The notes under the pieces are model-generated. The model worked only from the letters and a program-made list of their open reading frames with translations. It did no database searches and was not told the origin of the DNA. Shown here in pieces: positions 53,641 through 63,252 of a DNA stretch of 64,000 nt. The position numbers and the translations under genes are program-made. Position 1 is the stretch's first letter; each line of letters opens with the position of its first letter. Origin of the DNA: Shouchella rhizosphaerae (GTDB lineage Bacteria; Bacillota; Bacilli; Bacillales; Bacillaceae_D); contig NZ_FRBS01000001.1 in NCBI RefSeq assembly GCF_900142675.1, positions 124,001 through 188,000 on the forward strand, given 5' to 3'.

Positions 53641-54339
53641 ATGCGCTTGCCGCCATTAACGAAAATGCAGTTCGTTCATCGCCCCAATCGTTTTGTTGTC
53701 GAGTTAAAGCGGACTGATACAGAGGAGAACGTCCTGGCCCATTTGCCTGATCCAGGACGTTTGCGTGAATTGTTAGTAGAAGGCGCCATCATTTGGGCGG
53801 AGCCTGCTGTTGACCCGTTGCGAAAAACGGCGTGGACAGCTGTTCTATGTGAGACGCCTGGCGGTGACCTTGTTTCATTAAAAACGACTTTTGCCAACCA
53901 ACTAGTAGAAGAAGCGCTAGCCTCCCAATCGCTTGAAGCATTTAGTGGCTGGCAGTTAGAAAAACGAGAAGCAACAATAGGCCAATCGCGCTTTGATTTT
54001 TTGCTCTCGAAAAACGGACGCACGCTGGTGCTTGAAGTAAAGAGTGTAACGCTTGCTCGGGGCAGCAAAGGGTTTTTTCCAGATGCGGTCACAAAAAGGG
54101 GCGCAAAACATGTCCGGGAATTGACTGCTTTGAATTTGTTGCCCGAGTATGAGAGTGCGGTTCTGTTTGTCTCTCAACATAGCAACATTAGCACAGTGGA
54201 AATGGAAAGCAGCATAGACGCTGATTTTGCCAAAGCGATTAAGGAGGCAAACGATAAAGGTGTGTTCATTAGCGCTGTAAGCACTGAACTATCCAAACAG
54301 AACATTTGTTTAAAAAATCGGATTCCGGTTGTCGTCTGA
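53641..54339 (+). CDS. sfsA: sugar fermentation stimulation protein SfsA
   Basis: A 232 aa SfsA protein: an OB-fold N-terminus with LPDPGRLRELL and a nuclease-like C-terminal half with SRFDFLL and LEVKSVTL. It binds DNA in E. coli, but its true activity is unclear. ATG follows AGGAAG. It is located 58 nt after the fusion enzyme and may be in the same transcript. Confidence 0.9.
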   Translation: MRLPPLTKMQFVHRPNRFVVELKRTDTEENVLAHLPDPGRLRELLVEGAIIWAEPAVDPLRKTAWTAVLCETPGGDLVSLKTTFANQLVEEALASQSLEAFSGWQLEKREATIGQSRFDFLLSKNGRTLVLEVKSVTLARGSKGFFPDAVTKRGAKHVRELTALNLLPEYESAVLFVSQHSNISTVEMESSIDADFAKAIKEANDKGVFISAVSTELSKQNICLKNRIPVVV

Positions 54340-54361
54340 CTTCTCTGTTATTGTGAAAAAA

Positions 54362-54370
54362 TGCTATGAT
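54362..54370 (+). promoter_or_regulatory. extended -10 promoter of the glpD-like gene
   Basis: TGCTATGAT is a good extended -10, 34 nt before the start codon. No clear -35 was found. Confidence 0.4.
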
Positions 54371-54404
54371 AAGGAAAGTGAGCAAACAGATTGGGGAGTT
54401 GTAG

Positions 54405-56012
54405 ATGGTTCATTCTTTTTCAAGTGAATTGCGGGGTGAGTATATACAGCAGCTGGAAGGGGATGTCTTCGATCTACTAGTAATCGGTGGCGGGGTTGCA
54501 GGAGCGGGCATCGCCCTTGATGCAGTAGTCAGGGGAATGAAGACTGTTTTAATTGAACGAGCCGATTTTGCTTCAGGTTCTTCAGGTGCCTGGTCAACCC
54601 TTTTTCATAATGAGAGTAGGCAGGCCCACCAGCTTGACATGAAATGGCACGGAGAATATGTCAAAGAGCGCTTGATTTTGCATGAAAATGCTCCGCATTT
54701 AATGAAACAGCTTCCTTTGCTGCTTCCTGCTTTTAAAGTCGGCATGTTTGGCAGGCATTCTTTTGGTTCAAAGGTAGTTGAACGTATATCAGACTTAGCA
54801 AGAAAGGAAAAGCGCAAACATTTATCAAAAAAAGAACTGAATCGCCTTGCGCCTTTGCTTTCTGACAAATCGATCAAAGGCGCTGTTCTCTACCAAGAAT
54901 TTTGGCGGGACGATGCACGGCTCGTATTTGACTTATTAAAAGAAGCAACTAGAAGGGGAGCAATGGCACTCAATTATATGAAAGCAGAGACATTTCTCTA
55001 TGAAAATGGGAAAGCTGTCGGTGTGGTTGCGATCGATCAGTTGACTGGCGAAGCTTATAAAGTGTTCGCTAAAAAGATTATTAATGCGACAGGGATTGAG
55101 GCAGATACTCTACGGGAGCAAGACCGGTCTATGTCGGCCAAGACGATTGGCTATATGACTGATGTTTATATGGTCATTCCAAAAGAGCTGCTTGCGATTG
55201 ACCAAGTTGTTTATTTGGAATTGGACGACAAAAAGCTGATTAGTCTGGCGCCAAGGGGCAAGAAAGTCGTATTGTCTTTGACGGACAGCGATGAAAAGGA
55301 CAAAAACGAACGAGAGGTCATGTTGGCGAAAATCAATCAGACGTTTCAGGAAGTACAGATTACACCTGATGATATTGAAGCCTCATGGCATGTTAAACGG
55401 CCAATTGTGATTGAAACAAATAAAAAAAAGCATGAAGCGATCAGGAAAAATGACTGGTTTGAATCCGCTTCTGGCCTTGTAACAGTCGTATGTGGACACA
55501 CCACTGGTTATCGTTTATTGGCCCAGCAAATTCTTGACCGTATCGCCAAAAAAGCAGGCCCTTTTTCTCCGTGCGAAACGGATACAGTCACCCTTTCTGG
55601 CGGCTATGCAGGCAGCGTTGACCAATTTGACAATTATAAAGAAAAGCGCCTCGCTGAAGGGGTGCAGTATGGAATCAGCCAAGAAAAGGCACAAGAATTA
55701 GTCGATATGTATGGTTCGAATGTAGGGGCCATTTATGCACGCTTTTGGTCTTATAAAAAACAAGCACGTCTATTTGGGTTGCCGCCGGTTATTTTTGCAC
55801 AGCTGCTGTTTTCGATTGAAGAAGAAATGGCGGTTACGCCCGCAGACTTTTTAGTCAGGCGCACGGCGATGTTCTACTTTAATAAAACAGAAGCGTTACA
55901 TGTCCAGGAAGCGGTTTTTCGCTACATGCGTGATCGCTTTAATTGGAGCGAAGAGCAGGAAGCGCAATACCGAGTGGAATTGGATGCCTTGATCAAGCCT
56001 GCAAGCAGGTAA
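54405..56012 (+). CDS. glycerol-3-phosphate dehydrogenase/oxidase-like flavoprotein (divergent GlpD)
   Basis: A 535 aa protein of GlpD length and overall plan: FAD motif VIGGGVAGAGIALD, then GMKTVLIERADFASGSS, and the C-terminal ATPADFLVRRTAMFYF. It is followed by pgcA, as glpD is in B. subtilis. However, the normal HGGLRYL is HNESRQA here, ATGPW is ATGIE, and GGKLTxYR is CGHTTGYR. The key His and Arg of the first motif and the Arg of xRP are kept. Possibly a GlpD variant with altered substrate or acceptor. Cytoplasmic membrane-associated oxidation of glycerol 3-phosphate is the default. Confidence 0.8.
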   Translation: MVHSFSSELRGEYIQQLEGDVFDLLVIGGGVAGAGIALDAVVRGMKTVLIERADFASGSSGAWSTLFHNESRQAHQLDMKWHGEYVKERLILHENAPHLMKQLPLLLPAFKVGMFGRHSFGSKVVERISDLARKEKRKHLSKKELNRLAPLLSDKSIKGAVLYQEFWRDDARLVFDLLKEATRRGAMALNYMKAETFLYENGKAVGVVAIDQLTGEAYKVFAKKIINATGIEADTLREQDRSMSAKTIGYMTDVYMVIPKELLAIDQVVYLELDDKKLISLAPRGKKVVLSLTDSDEKDKNEREVMLAKINQTFQEVQITPDDIEASWHVKRPIVIETNKKKHEAIRKNDWFESASGLVTVVCGHTTGYRLLAQQILDRIAKKAGPFSPCETDTVTLSGGYAGSVDQFDNYKEKRLAEGVQYGISQEKAQELVDMYGSNVGAIYARFWSYKKQARLFGLPPVIFAQLLFSIEEEMAVTPADFLVRRTAMFYFNKTEALHVQEAVFRYMRDRFNWSEEQEAQYRVELDALIKPASR

Positions 56013-56088
56013 GCCGTTTTTTGCTGGCAAACCAGTGGAATGCTGTGTAAAATGATAGCGTAGAGCAGTTTTTATGGGAGGGACTCTT

Positions 56089-57828
56089 TTGAATATTGTG
56101 GAGAAAGTGGAACGCTGGAACCAATTTGCACAATTAGAACCAGATGTGCGTCAACAATTGGACGCCATTTTGGATAATGATAAGGCGCTTGAAGATTGTT
56201 TTTACCGGGAACTTGCCTTTGGGACAGGAGGCATGCGAGGGGAAATTGGGCCAGGACCAAACCGGATGAATACATATACTGTTCGAAAAGCAGCCGAAGG
56301 ACTGGCCCGCTTTATTGAAAAACGAGGCGAGACGGCGAAAAGCAAAGGAGTGGCGATCGCTTTTGATTCCCGCCATAAGTCGGCAAAGTTTGCCCATGAA
56401 GCAGCAATCACGTTAGGCGCTCATGGCATTAAAGCGTACGTTTTCGAAAGTTTGCGGCCAACGCCAGAATTGTCGTTTGCCGTCCGTTATCTCGGGGCTG
56501 AAGCGGGCATTGTCATTACCGCTTCTCATAACCCGCCTGAATATAATGGATTTAAAGTATACGGCTCAGATGGCTGCCAATTCCCGCCTGCCCCTGCAGA
56601 AGAGCTTGTTGCTTGTGTGCAATCAATCGAAGATGAATTGGCTATTGAAGTTGGCGATGAAGAGGAATTGAAAGCAGCACAGTTATACGAGCTCATCTCC
56701 ACTGAAATTGACGATGCTTATAACGAACAATTGAAGACGATTTTGCTTCAGCCTGAAATGGACAAGCAGTATGGCGATGAGTTGGCCATTGTGTTTACAC
56801 CGCTCCATGGCACAGCGAATGTTGCGGTTAGGCGCGCCTTAAAAGAAAGCGGGTTTACAAACGTTACAGTGGTGGCTGAACAAGAGCAACCTGATCCTGA
56901 TTTTTCAACTGTTTCTTCACCCAACCCAGAGGAACATGCAGCTTTTACATTGGCGATGGACTATGGGGAGCGCCAAGAGGCAGATCTTTTGCTTGCTACA
57001 GACCCGGATGCAGACCGAGTAGGGCTTGCAGTGAAAGATGACGAGGGAAACTACGTTGTCTTGACTGGAAACCAAACTGGCGCGCTCTTGCTTGACTATC
57101 TTCTCGAAACACGCCAGCAAAAGGGGACGCTTCCGCAAAATGGCATAGTGCTCAAGACGATTGTCACGTCTGAACTAGGCCGAGCAGTTGCTGATGCTTA
57201 CGGGCTGACAACCATCGATACATTAACAGGCTTCAAGTTTATCGGCGAAAAGATGGGCGAATATGAACGTTCTGGTGAACATACATTTTTGTTCGGCTAT
57301 GAAGAAAGCTATGGCTATTTAATAGGTGATTTCGTCCGCGATAAAGATGCTATACAAGCTTGCCTGTTTGCTGCTGAGTTGGCACTCCATTATAAGCGTA
57401 AAGGCATGACGGTTTATGAAGCAATGCAGCAAGTTTATCGCAAGTACGGCTATTACCGTGAAGGGTTGCAATCATTAACGTTAAAAGGAAAAGAAGGGGC
57501 AGAAAAAATTGCTTCTATTCTTGCCTCTCTCCGTCAAGAAGCGCCTACACATATGGCTAGCAAGCTCATTACAACAGTCGAAGATTTTGAATCGAGACAA
57601 GCGCTTGCCACAGCAACCGGAGAACGGACAGCGATTGAGTTGCCAGCATCGAATGTACTGAAGTACACACTTGAGGACGGTTCGTGGTTCTGTGTGCGTC
57701 CTTCTGGAACAGAACCTAAAGTGAAGTTTTATTTTGGTGTTGTCGGCTCTAGCAATGAAGAGAGCGAACAAAAACTGACTCAGTTGCAACAAGCGGTCAT
57801 GTCTTATATGGAAGCTTTTATTTCTTAA
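56089..57828 (+). CDS. pgcA: alpha-phosphoglucomutase/phosphomannomutase
   Basis: A 579 aa alpha-D-phosphohexomutase that interconverts glucose 1- and 6-phosphate. Active serine in [13 protein letters not shown], metal loop TDPDADRVG, sugar loop [12 protein letters not shown] and phosphate loop [14 protein letters not shown] chose TTG 56089 because GGGAGGG lies 6 nt before it; ATG 56074 would place that site inside the gene. PgcA is needed for UDP-glucose, wall teichoic acid and glucolipid synthesis. Confidence 0.93.
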   Translation: MNIVEKVERWNQFAQLEPDVRQQLDAILDNDKALEDCFYRELAFGTGGMRGEIGPGPNRMNTYTVRKAAEGLARFIEKRGETAKSKGVAIAFDSRHKSAKFAHEAAITLGAHGIKAYVFESLRPTPELSFAVRYLGAEAGIVITASHNPPEYNGFKVYGSDGCQFPPAPAEELVACVQSIEDELAIEVGDEEELKAAQLYELISTEIDDAYNEQLKTILLQPEMDKQYGDELAIVFTPLHGTANVAVRRALKESGFTNVTVVAEQEQPDPDFSTVSSPNPEEHAAFTLAMDYGERQEADLLLATDPDADRVGLAVKDDEGNYVVLTGNQTGALLLDYLLETRQQKGTLPQNGIVLKTIVTSELGRAVADAYGLTTIDTLTGFKFIGEKMGEYERSGEHTFLFGYEESYGYLIGDFVRDKDAIQACLFAAELALHYKRKGMTVYEAMQQVYRKYGYYREGLQSLTLKGKEGAEKIASILASLRQEAPTHMASKLITTVEDFESRQALATATGERTAIELPASNVLKYTLEDGSWFCVRPSGTEPKVKFYFGVVGSSNEESEQKLTQLQQAVMSYMEAFIS

Positions 57829-57833
57829 CATTG

Positions 57834-57871
57834 CCCTTGCGTACAGGCTTGCTGTACGCCAAGGGTTTTTT
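57834..57871 (+). terminator. terminator of pgcA
   Basis: CCCTTG-CGTACAGC pairs with GCTGTACG-CAAGGG (one bulged base) and ends in TTTTTT. Confidence 0.85.
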
Positions 57872-57877
57872 CTTCGT

Positions 57878-57906
57878 TCATGTTCCCCCGCTGCTGTTCA
57901 TAGAAT
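57878..57906 (+). promoter_or_regulatory. sigma-E-like promoter of spoVR
   Basis: TCATGTT, a 14-nt spacer and CATAGAAT are close to the mother-cell sigma-E consensus (about TCATATT and CATACAAT), 26 nt before the spoVR start. B. subtilis spoVR is transcribed by sigma-E. Confidence 0.6.
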
Positions 57907-57932
57907 AGGAAGACAACGAAGGAGGGAGCGCG

Positions 57933-59324
57933 TTGTCTGACAATCGGAAAGAACTGCAGTATGCGATTGAAGAAATTACTGAAATTGCTAAAGGATTTGG
58001 CCTTGATTTTTATGAAATGCGCTATGAAATTTGCCCAGCGGATATCATTTACACATTTGGTGCTTATGGGATGCCAACACGGTATAACCATTGGTCGTTT
58101 GGCAAGCAATACCACAAAATGAAACTTCAGTATGATTTAGGGTTAAGCAAAATTTATGAGCTCGTGATTAATTCTGATCCATGCTATGCCTTTTTGTTAG
58201 ACAGCAATAGTTTGATCCAAAACAAGCTTATTGTGGCCCATGTGTTGGCCCATTGTGACTTTTTTAAAAACAACATTCGCTTTTCCAATACACGGCGCGA
58301 TATGGTAGAGAGCATGAGCGCAACCGCCGAACGGGTTGCCCACTATGAACATATTCATGGCAAAGAGCAAGTTGAAAATTTTCTTGATGCTGTTTTGGCG
58401 ATTCAAGAGCATATTGATCCTGGGCTTGTCAAGCCAGTGGAGAGCAGCGAATTGACATTTGAAAAGCCACGAGCTTCTGAATACGAGGATTTGTGGAATT
58501 TAGAAGAGCAACCGAAAAAGGAAGCGGCTCCAAAAAAGAAACGTTTTCCTGAAAGCCCTGAAAAAGATGTGCTTCGTTTTATCGAACACCATAGCAGGGA
58601 ATTGGAACCTTGGCAACGTGATATTTTGACAATGATGCGCGAAGAGATGCTTTATTTTTGGCCACAATTGGAAACGAAAATCATGAATGAAGGCTGGGCC
58701 TCTTTTTGGCATGCACGGATCATTAGAGAAATGGATTTAACGAGCGAAGAGGCCGTTGAATTTGCGAAGTTGAACGCTGCTGTTGTCCAGCCATCGAAAA
58801 CGTCCATTAATCCTTATTACTTAGGGTTGAAAATTTTTGAGGATATTGAACAACGCTACAACGAGCCAACAGAGGAAATGCAGCGCAAACAAGGGATTAA
58901 GCCAGGGAGCGGGCGAGAGAAAATCTTTGAAGTCCGTGAAATTGAATCGGATACGTCCTTTATCCGCAACTATTTAACAAAAGAGCTCGTCCACCGGGAA
59001 GACATGTACTTATTCCAAAAACAAGGTTCCGACTATAAGGTTGTCGACAAAGCTTGGGAAGGTGTACGTGACCACATTACTAAATCGCGGGTCAATGGCG
59101 GCTTTCCGTACCTGGTAGTAACGGATGGCGATTACTTAAAAAATGGGGAGCTGTATATTACCCATCGTTTTGAAGGAATTGAACTTGATGTTGGCCATTT
59201 AGAGAGAGTCCTTCCTTATCTTTATCAACTATGGGGCCGCACCGTTCATTTGGAAACAGAAATTAATGAAAAACAGATTGTTTTTATTTACGACGGCGGC
59301 AAAATGCACCGCAAGTATTTATAG
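57933..59324 (+). CDS. spoVR: stage V sporulation protein R
   Basis: A 463 aa SpoVR protein, close to the 468 aa of B. subtilis. Conserved are [12 protein letters not shown] near the start, [12 protein letters not shown], and [13 protein letters not shown]. It is needed for proper spore cortex formation. Start TTG with GGAGGG 6 nt upstream. A Lys/Pro-rich linker (about 190-205) divides the N-terminal part from the core. Its family is functionally tied to PrkA and YhbH, both in this window. Confidence 0.95.
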   Translation: MSDNRKELQYAIEEITEIAKGFGLDFYEMRYEICPADIIYTFGAYGMPTRYNHWSFGKQYHKMKLQYDLGLSKIYELVINSDPCYAFLLDSNSLIQNKLIVAHVLAHCDFFKNNIRFSNTRRDMVESMSATAERVAHYEHIHGKEQVENFLDAVLAIQEHIDPGLVKPVESSELTFEKPRASEYEDLWNLEEQPKKEAAPKKKRFPESPEKDVLRFIEHHSRELEPWQRDILTMMREEMLYFWPQLETKIMNEGWASFWHARIIREMDLTSEEAVEFAKLNAAVVQPSKTSINPYYLGLKIFEDIEQRYNEPTEEMQRKQGIKPGSGREKIFEVREIESDTSFIRNYLTKELVHREDMYLFQKQGSDYKVVDKAWEGVRDHITKSRVNGGFPYLVVTDGDYLKNGELYITHRFEGIELDVGHLERVLPYLYQLWGRTVHLETEINEKQIVFIYDGGKMHRKYL

Positions 59325-59347
59325 GGGCAGCAGATAGCCCTTTTTTT
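59323..59347 (+). terminator. terminator of spoVR
   Basis: AGGGGC and GCCCTT form a short stem around an 8-nt loop, with seven Ts following; it overlaps the stop codon. Confidence 0.6.
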
Positions 59348-59417
59348 GTGCAACGTGAGCGAATGTCTTTACGTTACATAGGCATACAAAAAAATTTCAA
59401 AATGATCGATATATTAA

Positions 59418-59446
59418 TTGACGGTCGTTTCGTTTCAGAGTAAGAT
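59418..59446 (+). promoter_or_regulatory. promoter of the ABC exporter pair
   Basis: TTGACG, a 17-nt spacer and TAAGAT form a good sigma-A promoter, 62 nt before the first exporter start codon. Confidence 0.6.
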
Positions 59447-59508
59447 AGATTTTACGACTCTACGGTATTTCGTAATTCTAAGCATTGACTTTAAGAGGTG
59501 GTGTAACG

Positions 59509-61257
59509 GTGGAGACTTTTAGGCGTCTGGCAACGTTTTATCTTCCAGATAAAAGGTTTTTTGTGTTTTCTTTGATCGCATTGTTTTTTGTGACAGCAAT
59601 TACGGTTGTTTATCCGGTTGTTTTGCAAATCGCCATTGATGTTGGTATTAGCGGCGGAGAATACGGCATTATCCCTTACTTGGCGATCGGTTTAATTTTA
59701 ATCATGGCAGTAAAAGGAATTGCCACGTACATCAACCAATATTTTGGTGATTTATTTGGCGTACGGGCTGTTTATCGTCTTCGGAAAGCGCTTTATAAAA
59801 AACTGCAATTCCTTCCATTTACTTATTACGACAATGCTAAAACCGGCGATTTGATGTCAAGGCTAACAGCGGACGTGGAAGCATTCCGCTTTTTTCTTTC
59901 GTTTGGCTGCGCTCAGCTTGTCAACTTTGTCCTGCTTGTCGGCTTTTCGCTGATCGTTATGTTTTACTATTCGGTGCCTTTAACAATTGTGACAATGGTG
60001 ACATTGCCGTTTTTAAGTGTCGTTGTTTACAAGTTTGATAAACGGGTACATCCGGGATTTCGGCGTGTCCGTAAATCACTAGCTTCGCTCAACACAAAAG
60101 TGCAAGAGAATGTAAGCGGCATGCATACGGTCAAAGCCCTTGCCCAGGAAGACACAGAAAAAAACCGTTTCCATAAACAAAATGACGATTATCGTGCAAA
60201 AAACGTAGAAGTCGCTAATGTATGGGGAACGTATTTTCCGTTAATGGAATTCATCGGCAACACGTCTGCTGTGCTTCTTCTTGGTTTTGGCGGTTATTTA
60301 GCGGTACAAGGCCAATTGACGGCCGGCGAATTAACGGCTTTCTTTAGCCTTGTATGGTTCATAATTGGTCCCATTATGAACCTTGGATTTATTATCAACA
60401 CGTTTTCACAGTCAAAAGCGTCAGGTGAACGTTTGCTTGAAATATTGGATGAAGAGGAGCGGAAAAACGGAGTAGAGCAAACAAGCTCATATACGAAGCT
60501 TGAGGGCGATGTGGTTTTTAAAAACGTCGAGTTACGCTATAACAACAAAGCCAAAAATGCGCTCACCGATATCTCTTTCCATGCACCTAAAGGGTCGACA
60601 ATCGGGCTTGTCGGTGCAACAGGCTCAGGAAAATCAAGCATTATCCAGCTTATCATGCGCTTTTATGAAAAAACAGCGGGTGACATTTTCATTGATGGCA
60701 AACCGGTAGAAGAATATGATGTGAAGGAACTGAGGAGCAATATCGGCCTCGTGCTTCAACAAACGTTTTTGTTCTCTTCTTCTATCCGTGACAACCTTGC
60801 CTATGGAAACCCTGATGTTCCGATGGAAGAAATCGTAGCGGCGGCTAAGCGTGCCGATGCACATGACTTTATCAGCTCGCTTCCAGACGGATACGACACG
60901 ATTCTCGGCGAACGGGGCCTCGGTCTTTCTGGAGGGCAAAAGCAGCGAATTGCCATTGCCAGGGCGATGATTTTAAACCCGAGCATTCTTATTCTAGACG
61001 ATGCGACAAGCGCTGTTGATATGCAAACAGAAATGAAAATCCAGCAAGCGCTAAAAGAAATAATGGAGGGGCGAACAACGTTTGTCATTGCCCATCGGAT
61101 ATCATCTGTAAAGCATTGTGACAAGATTCTCGTTCTTGAAGACGGGAGCATTGTTCAAGACGGAGACCACGAAAGCCTTCTACAGGAAGAAGGGCTATAC
61201 AGACGGATTTACGATATCCAAAACCAAGATCAACAATATGTGCTGCAACAAGCGTAA
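59509..61257 (+). CDS. ABC exporter half-transporter, YknU-like (degenerate site subunit)
   Basis: A 582 aa fused transporter: six membrane helices (about 10-310), then a nucleotide-binding domain with Walker A GATGSGKSS and signature LSGGQKQR. Walker B reads ILILDDATSAVD, so the catalytic Glu is Asp. This is the asymmetric subunit of a heterodimer with the next gene. Start GTG 59509 with AGGTGG 7 nt upstream; TTG 59485 is possible. Drug or lipid exporter; in size close to B. subtilis YknU. Confidence 0.85.
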   Translation: METFRRLATFYLPDKRFFVFSLIALFFVTAITVVYPVVLQIAIDVGISGGEYGIIPYLAIGLILIMAVKGIATYINQYFGDLFGVRAVYRLRKALYKKLQFLPFTYYDNAKTGDLMSRLTADVEAFRFFLSFGCAQLVNFVLLVGFSLIVMFYYSVPLTIVTMVTLPFLSVVVYKFDKRVHPGFRRVRKSLASLNTKVQENVSGMHTVKALAQEDTEKNRFHKQNDDYRAKNVEVANVWGTYFPLMEFIGNTSAVLLLGFGGYLAVQGQLTAGELTAFFSLVWFIIGPIMNLGFIINTFSQSKASGERLLEILDEEERKNGVEQTSSYTKLEGDVVFKNVELRYNNKAKNALTDISFHAPKGSTIGLVGATGSGKSSIIQLIMRFYEKTAGDIFIDGKPVEEYDVKELRSNIGLVLQQTFLFSSSIRDNLAYGNPDVPMEEIVAAAKRADAHDFISSLPDGYDTILGERGLGLSGGQKQRIAIARAMILNPSILILDDATSAVDMQTEMKIQQALKEIMEGRTTFVIAHRISSVKHCDKILVLEDGSIVQDGDHESLLQEEGLYRRIYDIQNQDQQYVLQQA

Positions 61258-61271
61258 GGATGTGACCAGGC

Positions 61272-63086
61272 ATGGAACAGGCAAGAAGGAAAACTCGTTT
61301 TCACTATTCAACTGAGGAAATTATTGAAAAGCCCTTTAACTGGAAACAAATGACGCGTCTATTTTCGTTTTTGGCGCCTTACGCAAAAAGCCTGTTGCCA
61401 AAAACGATTTTTGTTATGCTCCTGGCGACGGCAGTGCGGCTGATTATCCCAATATTTATCGGTGTATTCGCTGTCGACAGGCTGGAAAAAGGGTTAGCGA
61501 CCACCGCCGATATGGTGCTTTATGCAGGCATTGTTTTAGGCTTGTATCTATTCGCCTATGTGGCCAATTTATTCCGCATCCGCTGGACGAACCAGCTTGG
61601 CCAGCACGTTATTTTTGACATTCGCAAAAAGCTGTTTGACCATATCCAGCATTTGTCCCATCGATTTTATGACCAGCGTTCAGCTGGCTCGATTCTTGTA
61701 AGAGTAATCAATGATGTGAATTCTCTCCAAGATTTGTTTACAAACGGCGTTATTAATTTATTGATGGATGCGGTCATGCTTGTTGGGATTGTGGTGATTT
61801 TATTCTCGCTCAGCCCAGAACTTGCGGTTGTCATTCTCATCGTTTTGCCGATTATGTTTTTTATTTCAACGAAACTGCGCCGGCAAATTCGCCGTGCTTG
61901 GCAAACCGTGCGTTTGCGCCAATCTAGGCTGAATTCCCATTTGAATGAGAGCATTCAAGGTATTCGCGTGACACAAGCCTATGCCCAAGAACATGAAAAC
62001 ATGGATTTCTTTGACGAAGTGAACAGCCAAAACTACGAGAGCTGGCGCCAGGCTACACGGATGAACGCATTGTTCCGACCATTTGTTGAAATGGCAAGTG
62101 CACTTGGAGGAGCGATATTAATTTGGTATGGCGCGTTTTTAATCCAAAGTGATGCGAGTACATTAGAATTAGGCGTGTTTGTATCTTTTGCTTTTTACAT
62201 CGGCATGTTTTGGGAACCAATTTCCCGTTTAGGGCAAGTGTACAACCAGCTTCTTGTCGGCATGGCTTCGAGCGAGCGGATTTTTGAATTTCTCGATGAA
62301 AAGCCGAATGTGGAAGATAAGCCAGATGCACAGCCGCTTACAGACATAAAAGGAGAAATCGTCTTTAAAGAAGTGGAGTTTTCTTACGACGGCAAACGTC
62401 GGGCATTAAACGGCGTTGATCTTACCTTTCATGCTGGCACGACAGTGGCTCTTGTCGGCCATACTGGTTCTGGCAAGTCAACGATTGTCAACTTGATGAG
62501 CCGTTTTTATGATCCAACTTCCGGGGAGATTCACTTAGATGGCGTTGATTTAAAAGACATTCGCCTTGCCGATCTGCGCAAACATGTCAGTTATGTCCTC
62601 CAAGACACGTTTATTTTCGCAGGCACAATCATGGATAACATTCGTTTTGGCAATCCTTCAGCCACAGACGAAGAAATCATAGCAGCAGCTCAAGCAATCG
62701 GAGCCCATTCCTTTATCGAAAAGTTGGAACAAGGCTACCAAACTGAAGTCGAAGAACAAGGGAATGTGCTATCTGTAGGGGAACGGCAACTTCTTTCCTT
62801 TGCCCGGGCGTTAATTGCCGATCCGCGTATTTTAATTTTGGATGAGGCTACCGCCAGCATCGATACAGAAACCGAAGTGAAAATCCAAAACGGGCTTAAA
62901 AAGCTGTTGGCAGGTAGAACGGCGATCATGATTGCCCATCGCCTTTCAACGATTCGCGATGCCGACAACATCATTGTCCTTGAACATGGCAATGTGATTG
63001 AACAAGGTACCCATGACCAACTGATGGAAAAGAAAGGGACCTATTTTGGCCTCGTCAAGTCGCAATATGCTGCAATCAAGGATTAA
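61272..63086 (+). CDS. ABC exporter half-transporter, YknV-like (catalytic subunit)
   Basis: A 604 aa half-transporter, the same length as I recall for YknV. Six membrane helices (about 35-335), Walker A GHTGSGKST and Walker B ILILDEATASID with the catalytic Glu intact, but the signature is LSVGERQ and not LSGGQ. It pairs with the preceding subunit: the intact site combines this Walker B with the other LSGGQ. ATG follows AAGGATGTG. Confidence 0.87.
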   Translation: MEQARRKTRFHYSTEEIIEKPFNWKQMTRLFSFLAPYAKSLLPKTIFVMLLATAVRLIIPIFIGVFAVDRLEKGLATTADMVLYAGIVLGLYLFAYVANLFRIRWTNQLGQHVIFDIRKKLFDHIQHLSHRFYDQRSAGSILVRVINDVNSLQDLFTNGVINLLMDAVMLVGIVVILFSLSPELAVVILIVLPIMFFISTKLRRQIRRAWQTVRLRQSRLNSHLNESIQGIRVTQAYAQEHENMDFFDEVNSQNYESWRQATRMNALFRPFVEMASALGGAILIWYGAFLIQSDASTLELGVFVSFAFYIGMFWEPISRLGQVYNQLLVGMASSERIFEFLDEKPNVEDKPDAQPLTDIKGEIVFKEVEFSYDGKRRALNGVDLTFHAGTTVALVGHTGSGKSTIVNLMSRFYDPTSGEIHLDGVDLKDIRLADLRKHVSYVLQDTFIFAGTIMDNIRFGNPSATDEEIIAAAQAIGAHSFIEKLEQGYQTEVEEQGNVLSVGERQLLSFARALIADPRILILDEATASIDTETEVKIQNGLKKLLAGRTAIMIAHRLSTIRDADNIIVLEHGNVIEQGTHDQLMEKKGTYFGLVKSQYAAIKD

Positions 63087-63091
63087 AAAAG

Positions 63092-63126
63092 AAGCTTTCC
63101 TTCTTTGCCGGAGGAAAGCTTTTTTT
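63092..63126 (+). terminator. terminator of the ABC exporter operon
   Basis: AAGCTTTCC pairs with GGAAAGCTT around a 12-nt loop, with a run of Ts after. Confidence 0.82.
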
Positions 63127-63141
63127 CAACGGATAAATTGA

Positions 63142-63171
63142 TTGACTTTTTCGTCAAAAGAGGAGTAGAAT
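63142..63171 (+). promoter_or_regulatory. promoter of the aminotransferase gene
   Basis: TTGACT, an 18-nt spacer and TAGAAT lie 81 nt before the start codon. Confidence 0.6.
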
Positions 63172-63252
63172 AGAAGTCATTCAATTAATCAGATTTTTTG
63201 GTGAGTGGACGAAAAAAAGAGAAAAAGATTAAGAGATACCGGGGTGTTAGAG

